A DNA stretch of 53,522 nucleotides, taken from positions 1 through 53,522 of the forward strand of contig JAILCP010000010.1 in NCBI GenBank assembly GCA_024680055.1. Direction: 5' to 3'. The DNA comes from Lachnospiraceae bacterium. GTDB taxonomy: Bacteria; Bacillota; Clostridia; Lachnospirales; Lachnospiraceae. The notes beneath the pieces were generated by a model. That model was not told the origin of the DNA. It saw only the letters and a program-made list of their open reading frames with translations, and ran no database searches. Both the position numbers and the translations under genes were made by a program. This document shows, piece by piece, positions 41,769 through 50,358 of the stretch (positions within the stretch are counted from its first letter, which is position 1; each line of letters starts with the position of its first letter).

Positions 41769-43007
41769 ATGGAACAAACATTATATTTAGAATGTGAATC
41801 CGGTATCAGCGGCGACATGTCCGTGGCTGCAATGCTGGATCTTGGAGCAGATCAGGAGGTATTGAAAAAGGCTTTAATGTCACTTCCTTTAACAGGATAT
41901 GAAATTGCCATTACCAGAGTGGATAAATCCGGACTTAGTTGTATGGATTTTAATGTGGTTTTAGAGGAAGATAATCATGATCACGACATGGAATACTTAC
42001 ATGGTCACGATCATGAACACCATGATCATGAACATCATCATCATGATCATCATCACAGTCATCGTCATTTGAGAGAAATTGAAGAAATTATTGACGGAGG
42101 AAATTTAACAGAAGGTGCCAATGCGCTGGCAAAGAAAATCTTTTACGTCATTGCCAAGGCAGAGGCAAAAGCCCACGGAAAGTCCATTGATGAAGTGGGA
42201 TTTCATGAGGTGGGAGCTGTGGATTCCATTGTGGACATTGTGGCTTTTGCAGTATGTTTTGACAACCTGAACATCAACAAAGTAATTATTCCGAAAATTT
42301 GTGAAGGAAACGGAACGGTACGCTGCCAGCACGGTATTTTACCTATTCCGGTTCCGGCAGTTGCAAATATTATGAGCGACAGTGAGATTCCAATGGAAAT
42401 GATTCCGGTAAAAGGAGAATTTATCACCCCAACAGGTGCAGCCATTGCCAAAGCCATTGCCACAGATTTCAAGCTTCCGAAAACCATGAAGGTGAAAAAG
42501 ATGGGACTTGGCGCAGGTAAAAGAAGTTATGAAAGAGCCAGCATTTTAAGAGCCTTTGTTATTGAAGAGGAATCCGGGGAAGAGGATATTGTCAAACTGG
42601 AAACCAACATTGACGACTGCAGCGGCGAAAATCTTGGTTATGTAATGGAGTGCCTTTTAAACGCAGGGGCAAGAGATGTACATTACATGCCTTGCTTTAT
42701 GAAGAAGAATCGCCCGGGTTATATGTTATCTGTGATTTGCAGCCGAAAAGATCGGGAAGCTTTAGAGCGCATTATGTTTAGGGAAACCACCACCATTGGC
42801 ATCCGTTGTTTTGAAATGGAGCGAAGCACCTTGGAGAGACACATTGAGGAGATGGACACAAAATACGGCAAGGTGAAGGTAAAGGTTTGTGAGCAGGATG
42901 GAGCGAAACGTTATTATCCGGAATACGAAGATGTGGCAAAGATCTGCAGGGAAAAAGACCTGCCATTTACCAAGGTATATCATGAAATATTAAAGGTGGA
43001 AAAATAG
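41769..43007 (+). CDS. larC: LarC: nickel insertion enzyme of the nickel-pincer cofactor (single ORF)
   Basis: LarC is a CTP-dependent cyclometallase that puts nickel into the pincer nucleotide. The 412-residue product begins YLECESGISGDMSVAAMLDLG, has a His-rich loop (17 His between residues 70 and 100) likely to hold nickel, VGFHEVGAVDSIVDIV and the C-terminal domain with METNIDDCSGENLGY-like sequence. In L. plantarum larC is read through a programmed frameshift; here it is one continuous frame. It starts after AAAGGAG, one base after larE. Confidence 0.95.
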   Translation: MEQTLYLECESGISGDMSVAAMLDLGADQEVLKKALMSLPLTGYEIAITRVDKSGLSCMDFNVVLEEDNHDHDMEYLHGHDHEHHDHEHHHHDHHHSHRHLREIEEIIDGGNLTEGANALAKKIFYVIAKAEAKAHGKSIDEVGFHEVGAVDSIVDIVAFAVCFDNLNINKVIIPKICEGNGTVRCQHGILPIPVPAVANIMSDSEIPMEMIPVKGEFITPTGAAIAKAIATDFKLPKTMKVKKMGLGAGKRSYERASILRAFVIEEESGEEDIVKLETNIDDCSGENLGYVMECLLNAGARDVHYMPCFMKKNRPGYMLSVICSRKDREALERIMFRETTTIGIRCFEMERSTLERHIEEMDTKYGKVKVKVCEQDGAKRYYPEYEDVAKICREKDLPFTKVYHEILKVEK

Positions 43008-43775
43008 ATGAAAATTCAGGAGCTTTTGGAACAGTATAAAAACGGGCAAATCAGCGCAGAAGATGTGGAAAAAGAAATTCGAAAAGACGGATACGACGAG
43101 ATGGGATTTGCCAAGCTTGACAGCGATAGAGAAGAGCGTACCGGATTTCCGGAGGTTATTTTTTGCAGTGGAAAGCCGGATGAATATTTGGTATCCATTT
43201 ACAAAAAAATGGTGGAGGCAGATGGCTGCGCCTTTGGAACAAGAGCCAGCAAAGAGCAGGCGGCACTGGTAAAAGCAGCGTTGCCAAACGCCATTTACGA
43301 TCCGGTTTCACGTATTTTACGGGTGGAAAAGGAAGATAACGATAGAAAGAATACAAAAGGGGTGGTTGCCATTTGCAGCGGCGGCACAGCGGACATTCCG
43401 GTGGCTGAAGAAGCGGCTCTTACCGCAGAATATTTTGGCGCAAAGGTAATTCGTATTTATGATGTGGGAGTGAGTGGAATACACCGGCTTTTGTCCAAAG
43501 CAGATACCATCAGAGAAGCAGATGCGGTGGTGGCAGTGGCCGGAATGGAAGGAGCACTTCCTACCGTGATTGGTGGATTGGTGAAAAATCCTGTGATTGC
43601 GGTGCCTACATCTGTGGGTTATGGTGCGAATTTTAAGGGATTGTCATCTTTATTGACCATGATAAATTCCTGCGCCAACGGCGTCTCTGTGGTGAATATT
43701 GATAACGGCTACGGTGCCGGATACATTGCAACACAAATCAGCCGATTGGCAGCAGGAGGAAGAGCAAAAGATTAA
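43008..43775 (+). CDS. larB: LarB: nicotinate adenine dinucleotide carboxylase/hydrolase of the nickel-pincer cofactor
   Basis: LarB carboxylates the pyridinium ring of nicotinic acid adenine dinucleotide and cleaves it, the first step of the cofactor route. The 255-residue product has an N-terminal helical region and a PurE-like C-terminal domain: VVAICSGGTADIPVAEEAALTAEYFG and AVVAVAGMEGALPTVIGGLV are the family signatures. It starts directly after larC and ends in a 4-base overlap with the convergent plsC stop; no terminator is visible. Confidence 0.95.
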   Translation: MKIQELLEQYKNGQISAEDVEKEIRKDGYDEMGFAKLDSDREERTGFPEVIFCSGKPDEYLVSIYKKMVEADGCAFGTRASKEQAALVKAALPNAIYDPVSRILRVEKEDNDRKNTKGVVAICSGGTADIPVAEEAALTAEYFGAKVIRIYDVGVSGIHRLLSKADTIREADAVVAVAGMEGALPTVIGGLVKNPVIAVPTSVGYGANFKGLSSLLTMINSCANGVSVVNIDNGYGAGYIATQISRLAAGGRAKD

Positions 43776-44488
43776 TGAGTTAATTCTTCTGCAATAAGAT
43801 CGTGAACATAGGCGGCCAGATGTTTTTTTTGGTCGCCTTCTAATGTTTCCGGATATACCGGATCTAAGAAGGTGACGGTGGCATGAGCTTTTTTTACCCG
43901 AGGAAAATGATTTTCCAAAACATCTCTAGTGCCTTTGATGGCAATCGGTATAATCGGACAACCGATTTTAGAAGCTGCTTTTACCGCTCCCGGTTTAAAT
44001 TCCAAAAGTTCACCGGTCTTGGATCTTGTTCCCTCAGGGAAGATAAAAATAGAAATGCCGGACTTAATGGATTCAATACTGTCAAGAATCATCTGCATAC
44101 CGCTTCTTGGGTTTTCACGATCCAGAAACAGACAGTGAAGTCGTCTCATCCAGACGCGAAGGAGCGGCACCTTCAACACACCGTCTTTGGATACAAATCC
44201 GGTGGCGTATGGTAACAGAGAGTAGACCAAAACCACATCGAACATACTGATGTGATTGGCTACAAAAAGTACGCCCTGATCCTTTGGAATCTTTTCCATG
44301 CCCTCAATATCGTAAGTTGTTCCGCATATGAAAAGCACAACCTTAAAGGCCCATTGCACAATGTGAAGGCTTTGCAGGTCTGCCTCTTTAGGGTGCTTCT
44401 TATGGTAAAAATATTCAAAGGCCATAAGAGGACTTGATAATATTAAAAATAGCGCGATAAATATCACGGCAAAAATTGTTCTGATCAT
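43772..44488 (-). CDS. plsC: 1-acyl-sn-glycerol-3-phosphate acyltransferase
   Basis: PlsC transfers an acyl group to lysophosphatidate at the membrane, making phosphatidic acid. The HX4D motif is in NHISMFDVV, and FPEGTRSKTGE and PIIPIAIKGT follow. The N-terminus carries a membrane helix. A GTG at 44509 is in frame, but ATG at 44488 is 8 bases after GGAGG, so 238 residues. It converges on larB with overlapping stop codons. Confidence 0.9.
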   Translation of the reverse strand: MIRTIFAVIFIALFLILSSPLMAFEYFYHKKHPKEADLQSLHIVQWAFKVVLFICGTTYDIEGMEKIPKDQGVLFVANHISMFDVVLVYSLLPYATGFVSKDGVLKVPLLRVWMRRLHCLFLDRENPRSGMQMILDSIESIKSGISIFIFPEGTRSKTGELLEFKPGAVKAASKIGCPIIPIAIKGTRDVLENHFPRVKKAHATVTFLDPVYPETLEGDQKKHLAAYVHDLIAEELTH

Positions 44489-44509
44489 AGTGTTACCTCC
44501 ATCCGACAC

Positions 44510-44538
44510 ATTATAACATGAAACAAAACCGGGGGCAA
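44510..44538 (-). promoter_or_regulatory. Promoter of plsC
   Basis: On the minus strand TTGCCC (44538-44533), 17 bases, TATAAT (44515-44510). The leader would be very short. Confidence 0.6.
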
Positions 44539-44572
44539 ACGACTAGATATTGTGTTTTGAAAGGGCTGAAAT

Positions 44573-44601
44573 TTGACAAAAACACCAAATACTGATATAA
44601 T
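44573..44601 (+). promoter_or_regulatory. Promoter of veg
   Basis: TTGACA (44573-44578), 17 bases, TATAAT (44596-44601), with TGA just before it: both boxes are consensus. Confidence 0.92.
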
Positions 44602-44654
44602 TGTTTCATAATCTAAGTGCATAGACACATAAGAAAGTACGAGGTAGATACAGA

Positions 44655-44909
44655 ATGGCAGCAGAACAGCAGGTATTAGATAAAATCCGCGCTTCAGTCA
44701 CCCGACAGTTAGGAAACACCGTACAGATTAAACAGGATGAAGGAAGACATAGAACCAATGTATGTGAAGGCGTTCTTAAGAATGCGTATCCAAGTGTTTT
44801 TACAGTTATGATTAAAGGTAAAGGCGAGGAGCCGGATCAAATGTTATCGTTCAGTTACAGCGATATTGTAACGAAGGTAATCAGAATGAGATTGTGTGAA
44901 ACAGCATAA
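44655..44909 (+). CDS. veg: Veg family protein
   Basis: An 84-residue protein matching the Veg family (DUF1021): the LDKIRASVTRQLGN start, VQIKQDEGRHRTNVCEGVLKNAYPSVFTV and the C-terminal LSFSYSDIVTKVI. In Bacillus Veg stimulates biofilm matrix genes, though how is unclear. It has a consensus promoter as in Bacillus, where veg is a strongly transcribed gene, and a solid terminator. Confidence 0.92.
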   Translation: MAAEQQVLDKIRASVTRQLGNTVQIKQDEGRHRTNVCEGVLKNAYPSVFTVMIKGKGEEPDQMLSFSYSDIVTKVIRMRLCETA

Positions 44910-44930
44910 AATAGTGTGAATAATAATTAG

Positions 44931-44970
44931 AACTCTCCGGTAAAGAGAAAATATTTACCGGAGAGTTTTT
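44931..44970 (+). terminator. Terminator of veg
   Basis: A 14-bp perfect stem AACTCTCCGGTAAA / TTTACCGGAGAGTT, 9-base loop, T-run. Confidence 0.95.
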
Positions 44971-44996
44971 GTATGCAGTTATGGGGGCACAGATAG

Positions 44997-45025
44997 TTGA
45001 AAAAATAGCGTAATGATGATAGAAT
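44997..45025 (+). promoter_or_regulatory. Promoter of the NlpC/P60 gene
   Basis: TTGAAA (44997-45002), 17 bases, TAGAAT (45020-45025). Confidence 0.65.
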
Positions 45026-45054
45026 ATAGATAAGTATGGGCAAGGAGGTATTAG

Positions 45055-46257
45055 ATGAAGAAAAAGTTATTGACGCTTGTTTTAGTAACCGCTTGTATGG
45101 TTTCTACAATAGGTGGAGCAGTTCACGCAACCCCGGCATCCCAAAACGCCAGAAATAAAAAATCGCAGGCACAGCAGGGATTAAACAGCCTTGAAAGTCA
45201 GATGGAGTCCATTCGTTCCGAACAGGAAAAATTGCAGGGTAAGATGGACAGTTACGAAGAGGAGTTAGTAGAACTTCTGGTTTCCGTTGATATGGTCAAA
45301 GAAGATATCAACACAAAGAAGTCTGAATTAGCTCAGGCAAAAAAGGATTACGAAAAGGCTAAAGCTAACGAAAAAGAACAATACGAAGACATGAAGCTTC
45401 GTATTCAATATATGTATGAGCAGGGAGACACCGCTTTTATGGAGGCTATTCTTTGCTCACAGAACATGGCGGACTTATTAAATCAGGTAGAGTATTACGA
45501 TGCGGTTTATTCCTATGACCGTAAGCGTCTGGAATCTTACCAGTCTGCACGCGAAGAAAGCAAGAAGATGAAGGAAAAGGTTTCCACAGAACTTGCCAAT
45601 CTTGAGAACAGTAAGAAAGAATTAGCCTATGAACAGGATACCTTGGAAGAGGTTATGAACAAGCTGAAGAGTCAGTTGTCTGATTATGATACGAAGCTTG
45701 CAAATGCAAAGGCTATGGCAGCAAGCTATAAGAAGACCATTGTTGCTCAGAATAATATTATTCGTGAAGAAGAGCGGCAGGCAGCTCAGAATAACAGCAA
45801 TTCCGGTGGTGGTTCAAGCTCCGGTGGCGGCTCAAGTTCCGGTGGCGGCTCAAGCTCCGGTGGCGGTTCAAGCTCCGGTGGTGGAAGTGCCGATCCGGGA
45901 TACAGCAGTAACGTTTCACCATCTTCTTTGATTGCGTATGCATCGCAGTTTGTAGGCAATCGTTACGTATGGGGTGGAACAGATCCTCATACAGGAGCGG
46001 ATTGTAGTGGATTTACCTCATATGTGTATAGACATTTTGGTTTTAGTATTCCAAGAACGTCTTATTTACAGAGAACCGCAGGAAGAGCGGTAAGCGTGGA
46101 TAACATGCAACCGGGTGATATTATTTGCTACTCCGGACACGTGGCCCTTTATTATGGCGGAGGTAAGATTTTACACGCAAGAGGTGCGGCGTACGGTATT
46201 TGTATTACCGACGGTATTCGTAGAAATGATATTATAACAGTTCGTAGAATTTTATAG
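45055..46257 (+). CDS. Secreted NlpC/P60 peptidoglycan endopeptidase with coiled-coil N-terminus
   Basis: The 400-residue exported hydrolase has a signal peptide (about 1-27, AVHA), a coiled coil at about 30-240 of the PcsB/CwlO type, a Gly/Ser linker (about 247-280), and a C40 peptidase domain (about 290-400). The catalytic Cys is in GADCSGFTSY and the His in CYSGHVALYYGGG. Such enzymes cut peptide stems in peptidoglycan during growth or division and are often held inactive by the coiled coil until recruited by FtsEX. No partner gene is nearby. Confidence 0.9.
   Translation: MKKKLLTLVLVTACMVSTIGGAVHATPASQNARNKKSQAQQGLNSLESQMESIRSEQEKLQGKMDSYEEELVELLVSVDMVKEDINTKKSELAQAKKDYEKAKANEKEQYEDMKLRIQYMYEQGDTAFMEAILCSQNMADLLNQVEYYDAVYSYDRKRLESYQSAREESKKMKEKVSTELANLENSKKELAYEQDTLEEVMNKLKSQLSDYDTKLANAKAMAASYKKTIVAQNNIIREEERQAAQNNSNSGGGSSSGGGSSSGGGSSSGGGSSSGGGSADPGYSSNVSPSSLIAYASQFVGNRYVWGGTDPHTGADCSGFTSYVYRHFGFSIPRTSYLQRTAGRAVSVDNMQPGDIICYSGHVALYYGGGKILHARGAAYGICITDGIRRNDIITVRRIL
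45802..45887 (+). repeat. Tandem Gly/Ser-linker repeats inside the NlpC/P60 gene
   Basis: About five copies of an 18-bp unit encoding SSSGGG-type hexapeptides, GGTGGCGGCTCAAGCTCC and close variants. It is a flexible linker between the coiled coil and catalytic domain and prone to slippage in length. Confidence 0.85.
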
Positions 46258-46276
46258 TGATACAGAAGGTGAAAAA

Positions 46277-46717
46277 ATGGAATTGAAACAGTTACAGTCC
46301 GACATGGTTGCAGCCATGAAGGCAAGAGATAAGGAGAGAAAGGATGCAATATCCTCTCTTGTTTCAGCAGCAAAGAAGGTAGCCATCGATGAGGGATGTC
46401 GTGAAGACGTTCCGGAAGAATTGGTTAACCGTGTAATTTTAAAAGAATTGAAGACAGTGAAAGAGCAAATCGACTCCTGTCCGAAAGATAGAACCGATTT
46501 AATTGAAACCTATCAAAAGAGATATGATGTAATCAAAGAATATGCCCCATCCATGATGAGTGCACAGGAAGTAAAGGATTATATTTTAAAAGAATTCCCA
46601 CAGGAAGCAGCTTCTAAGAACAAAGGACAGATTATGAAAGCTGTTATGGGTAAGATCAAAGGAAAGGCAGAAGGCAAGACCATCAGTACAGTAGTGGATG
46701 AGCTTTGCAAAGGTTAA
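46277..46717 (+). CDS. yqeY: GatB/YqeY domain protein
   Basis: A 146-residue helical protein that matches YqeY: MVAAMKARDKERKDAISSLVSAAKK near the start and MMSAQEVKDYILKEFP and KAVMGKIKGKAEGKTISTVV in the C-terminal part. The latter resembles the tail domain of the GatB amidotransferase subunit, which contacts tRNA. Its cellular role is not known. It begins 19 bases after the hydrolase gene with an AGGTGA site, and apt follows after 2 bases. Confidence 0.9.
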   Translation: MELKQLQSDMVAAMKARDKERKDAISSLVSAAKKVAIDEGCREDVPEELVNRVILKELKTVKEQIDSCPKDRTDLIETYQKRYDVIKEYAPSMMSAQEVKDYILKEFPQEAASKNKGQIMKAVMGKIKGKAEGKTISTVVDELCKG

Positions 46718-46719
46718 TC

Positions 46720-47244
46720 ATGAAAAAGATAGAAGACTATGTAAGAAGTATTCCGGATTTTCCGGAGAAGGGAATTATTTTCCGCGACGTGACAAGTGTA
46801 TTGCAGGATGCAGACGGATTACAGCTTGCCATCGATGAGATGTTAAAGTTATTGGAAGGAATCGATTGCGATGTAATCGTAGGTGCAGAATCCAGAGGAT
46901 TTATTTTTGGCGCACCTCTTGCATATAAGCTTCATAAACCTTTCGTGTTATGTCGTAAGAAAGGTAAATTACCATGTGAGACCATTTCCAAAGAGTATGA
47001 ACTTGAGTATGGAACAGCAACCATTGAAATGCACAAAGATTCAATTAAACCGGGACAAAAGGTAGTTGTTATTGATGATTTAATTGCTACCGGAGGTACC
47101 ATTGAAGCAACTTGTGATTTAATTGAACAACTAGGTGGAGAAGTTGTGAAACTGGTATTCTTAATGGAACTTGCAGGATTGAAGGGAAGAGAGAGATTAA
47201 AGAACTACGATGTAGCTTCTGTAATTACCTACCCTGGCAACTAA
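46720..47244 (+). CDS. apt: Adenine phosphoribosyltransferase
   Basis: Apt joins adenine to PRPP to give AMP, salvaging free adenine. The 174-residue protein has IPDFPEKGIIFRDVT near the start, the base-binding GAESRGFIFGAPLA, and the PRPP loop VVVIDDLIATGGT. An in-frame TTG at 46705 lies within yqeY; the ATG at 46720 after AAAGG is preferred. It complements deoD, which also releases purine bases, though the genes are far apart. Confidence 0.95.
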   Translation: MKKIEDYVRSIPDFPEKGIIFRDVTSVLQDADGLQLAIDEMLKLLEGIDCDVIVGAESRGFIFGAPLAYKLHKPFVLCRKKGKLPCETISKEYELEYGTATIEMHKDSIKPGQKVVVIDDLIATGGTIEATCDLIEQLGGEVVKLVFLMELAGLKGRERLKNYDVASVITYPGN

Positions 47245-47259
47245 TTAAGAGGAAAAAGT

Positions 47260-48195
47260 ATGAGCAAACAGTACGATGTAATTATTTTAGGAGCCGGACC
47301 TGGCGGATTATCAGCCGGAATTTATGCCGGACGTAATCGTTTGTCCACATTGATTATTGAAATGGGACAGGACGGTGGACAGATTGCTTTGACAGCAGAT
47401 ATTGAAAACTATCCGGGACAGATGGTGGAAGGTGAAAGCGGTATTTCACTGGTGGCTCGTATGGCCAAACAGGCAGAGAATTTTGGCGTGGAACGGGTAC
47501 AGGATGCAGTAGATAAGGTTGAACTTGAAGGCGAGATCAAACGCTTGCACGGAAAGAAAGATACCTACGAAGGAAAGACAGTTATTATTGCAACCGGTGC
47601 TTTTCCAAAACCAATCGGATGCAAAGGCGAAGCAAGTGTGCTGGGAAAAGGATTATCTTTTTGTGCAACTTGTGACGGTGCATTTTTTACCGGTCTTCCG
47701 GTCTATGTTGTGGGCGGCGGTGATTCTGCCGTTGAGGAAGCTATTTTCCTCACCAAATTTGCAAGAAAAGTTACCATTATTCATAGAAGGGATGAACTTC
47801 GAGCAGCCAAAGCCATTCAGGAAAAGGCTTTTGCCAACGATAAAATTGATTTCTTATGGGACAGCGTAGTGGATGAACTTGGCGGTGATGACGTTCTTAG
47901 CTTTATGAAAGTAAAGAATGTAAAAACCGGAGAAATCACAGAGATTCAGGCAGATCCAAAAGATGGTATGTTTGGTGTCTTTGGTTTTATCGGATTCAGC
48001 CCAAGAACTTCATTATTTGAAGATATGTTAACCTTGGAAAACGGATATATCGTAACTGACGAGAACATGCACACCAATATCGAAGGTGTTTATGCCATCG
48101 GCGATGTTCGAAAGAAAAAGCTTCGTCAGGTTGTAACAGCGGCGGCAGACGGTGCCATTGCAGCCATGGAAGCAAATGAATATTTATCTAAATAA
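47260..48195 (+). CDS. trxB: Thioredoxin reductase
   Basis: The 311-residue flavoenzyme passes electrons from NADPH to thioredoxin. GAGPGGLSAGIYAGRN binds FAD, CATC (in FCATCDGAFF) is the redox pair, GGGDSAVEEA the NADPH site and the C-terminal GDVRKKKLRQVVTAAADGA the second FAD segment. The NADPH-binding HRRDELRA basic patch is intact, arguing for NADPH rather than another donor. It is last in the yqeY-apt-trxB group. Confidence 0.94.
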   Translation: MSKQYDVIILGAGPGGLSAGIYAGRNRLSTLIIEMGQDGGQIALTADIENYPGQMVEGESGISLVARMAKQAENFGVERVQDAVDKVELEGEIKRLHGKKDTYEGKTVIIATGAFPKPIGCKGEASVLGKGLSFCATCDGAFFTGLPVYVVGGGDSAVEEAIFLTKFARKVTIIHRRDELRAAKAIQEKAFANDKIDFLWDSVVDELGGDDVLSFMKVKNVKTGEITEIQADPKDGMFGVFGFIGFSPRTSLFEDMLTLENGYIVTDENMHTNIEGVYAIGDVRKKKLRQVVTAAADGAIAAMEANEYLSK

Positions 48196-48199
48196 AAAT

Positions 48200-48240
48200 A
48201 ACACCAACCTTTTACCCAGTGGAAAGGTTGGTGTTTTTAT
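48200..48240. terminator. Bidirectional terminator after trxB
   Basis: A 13-bp perfect stem AACACCAACCTTT / AAAGGTTGGTGTT with a 9-base loop and T-run; on the other strand A-rich sequence gives a T-run for the small convergent gene. Confidence 0.9.
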
Positions 48241-48470
48241 TATTCCGGCTTAATATTTGCAAGCTCATGAAAGGCTTCGATATCAGAAGCGTTAATCTTT
48301 AAATTGGTCTCCAGTGTCTGTCCGTCAGGATAGGTGATGGTCATGGCCACAACGGTTCCCTCCTGCAAATCCTTTGCTTTTACCGCATTGACAAATCCCG
48401 GAAATTTTGGATGATCACTTACAAAGCGGTCATGTATTTTTTTCATTTTAAAAATGGTTGCTGGATTCAT
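48240..48470 (-). CDS. Uncharacterised 76-residue protein
   Basis: I do not recognise the family with certainty. The product is small and soluble, rich in Lys and Glu: an amphipathic N-terminal part (MNPATIFKMKKIHDRFVSDHPKFPGF) and a C-terminal part that looks like beta strands (GTVVAMTITYPDGQTLETNLKI) ending in a short helix. There is no signal peptide or Cys. Coding support comes from a GAGG ribosome site, a good promoter (48505-48533) and a shared terminator. It faces trxB and diverges from guaA. Confidence 0.75.
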   Translation of the reverse strand: MNPATIFKMKKIHDRFVSDHPKFPGFVNAVKAKDLQEGTVVAMTITYPDGQTLETNLKINASDIEAFHELANIKPE

Positions 48471-48504
48471 AAGATACCTCTTTTCCTTTTATCATAACCA
48501 GCTT

Positions 48505-48533
48505 ATCTTAGCATAAATTAAGAATTGATTCAA
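48505..48533 (-). promoter_or_regulatory. Promoter of the 76-residue gene
   Basis: On the minus strand TTGAAT (48533-48528), 17 bases, TAAGAT (48510-48505), with TGC just before the -10. Confidence 0.65.
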
Positions 48534-48540
48534 TCGTGGC

Positions 48541-48569
48541 TTGTTTTTTGGGGGGTTCCAATATATAAT
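48541..48569 (+). promoter_or_regulatory. Promoter of guaA
   Basis: TTGTTT (48541-48546), 17 bases, TATAAT (48564-48569). The leader contains only a short ACGCA/TGCGT hairpin (48587-48601); no purine riboswitch is visible. Confidence 0.75.
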
Positions 48570-48623
48570 AAATTGATAGTGTAAAAACGCAGAAAGTGCG
48601 TGAGATATAGAAGGAGGCAGTCA

Positions 48624-50159
48624 ATGGAAAAAGTTATCATACTGGATTTTGGTAGTCAGTATAATCAGCTCATCGCTCGTCGTGTGCGTGAATGTAATGT
48701 CTACTGTGAAGTTCAGCCATATACAATTGGCATTGAGAAGATTAAGGAAATGAATCCGAAAGGAATCATTTTTACCGGAGGACCAAACAGTGTATTTGCA
48801 GAGGATTCACCAAGTATCGGAAAAGAAATTTTTGATTTAGGTATCCCTGTTTTGGGAATCTGTTACGGATCTCAGTTAATCGCTCATGTACTTGGTGGTG
48901 TGGTAAAGACTGCTCCTGTAAGTGAGTATGGAAAGACGGAAATTGAAGTGGATACCACATCTGCTTTATTTAAAGACGTTGATCCAAAGACCGTTGTATG
49001 GATGAGTCATACCGATTACATTGAAAAGATGCCGGAAGGCTTTGTAAATAAAGGTCATTCTTCCGTATGCCCAATCGCTGCTATGGAAGATGTTAAGAGA
49101 AACATTTATGCAATCCAGTTCCATCCGGAGGTTATGCACTCCGTTCAGGGACAGACCATGCTATACAACTTTGTTCGAAGCATTTGCGGATGCAAGGGCG
49201 AGTGGAAGATGGATTCCTTTGTGGAACGTACGATTTTGGAAATTCGTGAAAAGGTAGGAGACGGAAAGGTTTTATGTGCCCTTTCCGGTGGTGTTGATTC
49301 CTCTGTTGCTGCAGTTCTTTTATCAAAAGCGGTTGGAAAACAGTTAACCTGCGTTTTTGTGGATCATGGTTTGCTTCGTAAAAATGAAGGCGACGAAGTG
49401 GAAGCAGTATTTGGACCAAATGGTTCTTACGACTTGAATTTCATCCGTGTAAATGCCCAGGAGCGTTTCTACGGTAAACTTGCAGGTGTTACAGAACCTG
49501 AGCAGAAGAGAAAGATTATCGGTGAAGAGTTCATCCGTGTATTTGAAGAAGAAGCCAAGAAAATCGGTGCTGTGGACTTCCTTGTACAGGGAACCATTTA
49601 TCCGGATGTAATCGAATCCGGACTTGGTAAGTCTGCAGTCATCAAGTCTCACCACAACGTTGGTGGACTTCCGGATTGTGTTGACTTTAAAGAAATCATC
49701 GAGCCTCTTCGCATGTTATTTAAAGATGAAGTACGTAAAGCAGGTTTAGAGCTTGGCATTCCGAAGAATCTTGTATTCAGACAGCCATTCCCTGGCCCTG
49801 GTCTCGGTATTCGCATTATCGGAGAAGTTACTGCTGAGAAAGTGAAAATCGTTCAGGATGCAGACGCAATTTACCGCGAGGAAATTGCCAATGCCGGAAT
49901 CGACAAAGATCTTGGACAGTACTTTGCAGCATTAACCAACATGAGATCTGTTGGTGTCATGGGCGACTTCAGAACCTATGACTACGCAGTTGCACTTCGT
50001 GCAGTTAACACAGCAGACTTTATGACTGCTGACTGCGCACCACTTCCATGGGATGTGCTTCAGAAGGTTGCAAACAGAATCGTAAATGAGGTAAAAGGTG
50101 TAAATCGAGTATTGTACGATTGCACCAGCAAGCCACCAGCAACGATTGAGATGGAGTAA
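48624..50159 (+). CDS. guaA: GMP synthase (glutamine-hydrolysing)
   Basis: GuaA converts XMP to GMP using ATP and glutamine. The ATG at 48624 follows AAGGAGG, so 511 residues. The class I glutaminase domain has GGPNSV, the catalytic Cys in GICYGSQ and HPEV; the ATP pyrophosphatase domain has the P-loop SGGVDSS, and the C-terminal dimerisation domain has [12 protein letters not shown]. The last residues are IEME, where GuaA proteins nearly always end IEWE. This fits the mobile element that starts right behind the gene. Confidence 0.97.
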   Translation: MEKVIILDFGSQYNQLIARRVRECNVYCEVQPYTIGIEKIKEMNPKGIIFTGGPNSVFAEDSPSIGKEIFDLGIPVLGICYGSQLIAHVLGGVVKTAPVSEYGKTEIEVDTTSALFKDVDPKTVVWMSHTDYIEKMPEGFVNKGHSSVCPIAAMEDVKRNIYAIQFHPEVMHSVQGQTMLYNFVRSICGCKGEWKMDSFVERTILEIREKVGDGKVLCALSGGVDSSVAAVLLSKAVGKQLTCVFVDHGLLRKNEGDEVEAVFGPNGSYDLNFIRVNAQERFYGKLAGVTEPEQKRKIIGEEFIRVFEEEAKKIGAVDFLVQGTIYPDVIESGLGKSAVIKSHHNVGGLPDCVDFKEIIEPLRMLFKDEVRKAGLELGIPKNLVFRQPFPGPGLGIRIIGEVTAEKVKIVQDADAIYREEIANAGIDKDLGQYFAALTNMRSVGVMGDFRTYDYAVALRAVNTADFMTADCAPLPWDVLQKVANRIVNEVKGVNRVLYDCTSKPPATIEME

Positions 50160-50358
50160 TGTATTATCGCTAGAAACGGGCGTAAATACTGGATTTTTGA
50201 ATTGTCTGGTTGCAAAATGGTTGCAATAATCAGCAGTTTAATATTCTGTCTCATTTTGTCTCGTTTTGACCTGTTTTGTCTCGTCTCGTCCGACATTGGA
50301 CATATACACGGGAAAAGAGCAGTGATACTATTAATATAGAAAAGCAAAGGCATTTAAG
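50160..50358. other. Left end of the mobile element: att region with direct repeats
   Basis: No gene is seen. GGTTGCAA occurs at 50208-50215 and 50219-50226 (11 bp apart), and TTTTGTCTCG at 50254-50263 and 50274-50283 (20 bp apart), with further TGTCTC half copies. Such phased repeats beside an integration site suggest integrase or excisionase arm-type binding sites. A GTCC/GGAC palindrome lies at 50288-50301. Confidence 0.5.

Noticed and set aside
48570..48623. Purine riboswitch for guaA
   Set aside because: The leader is about 50 bases, too short for the aptamer, and lacks its conserved loops.
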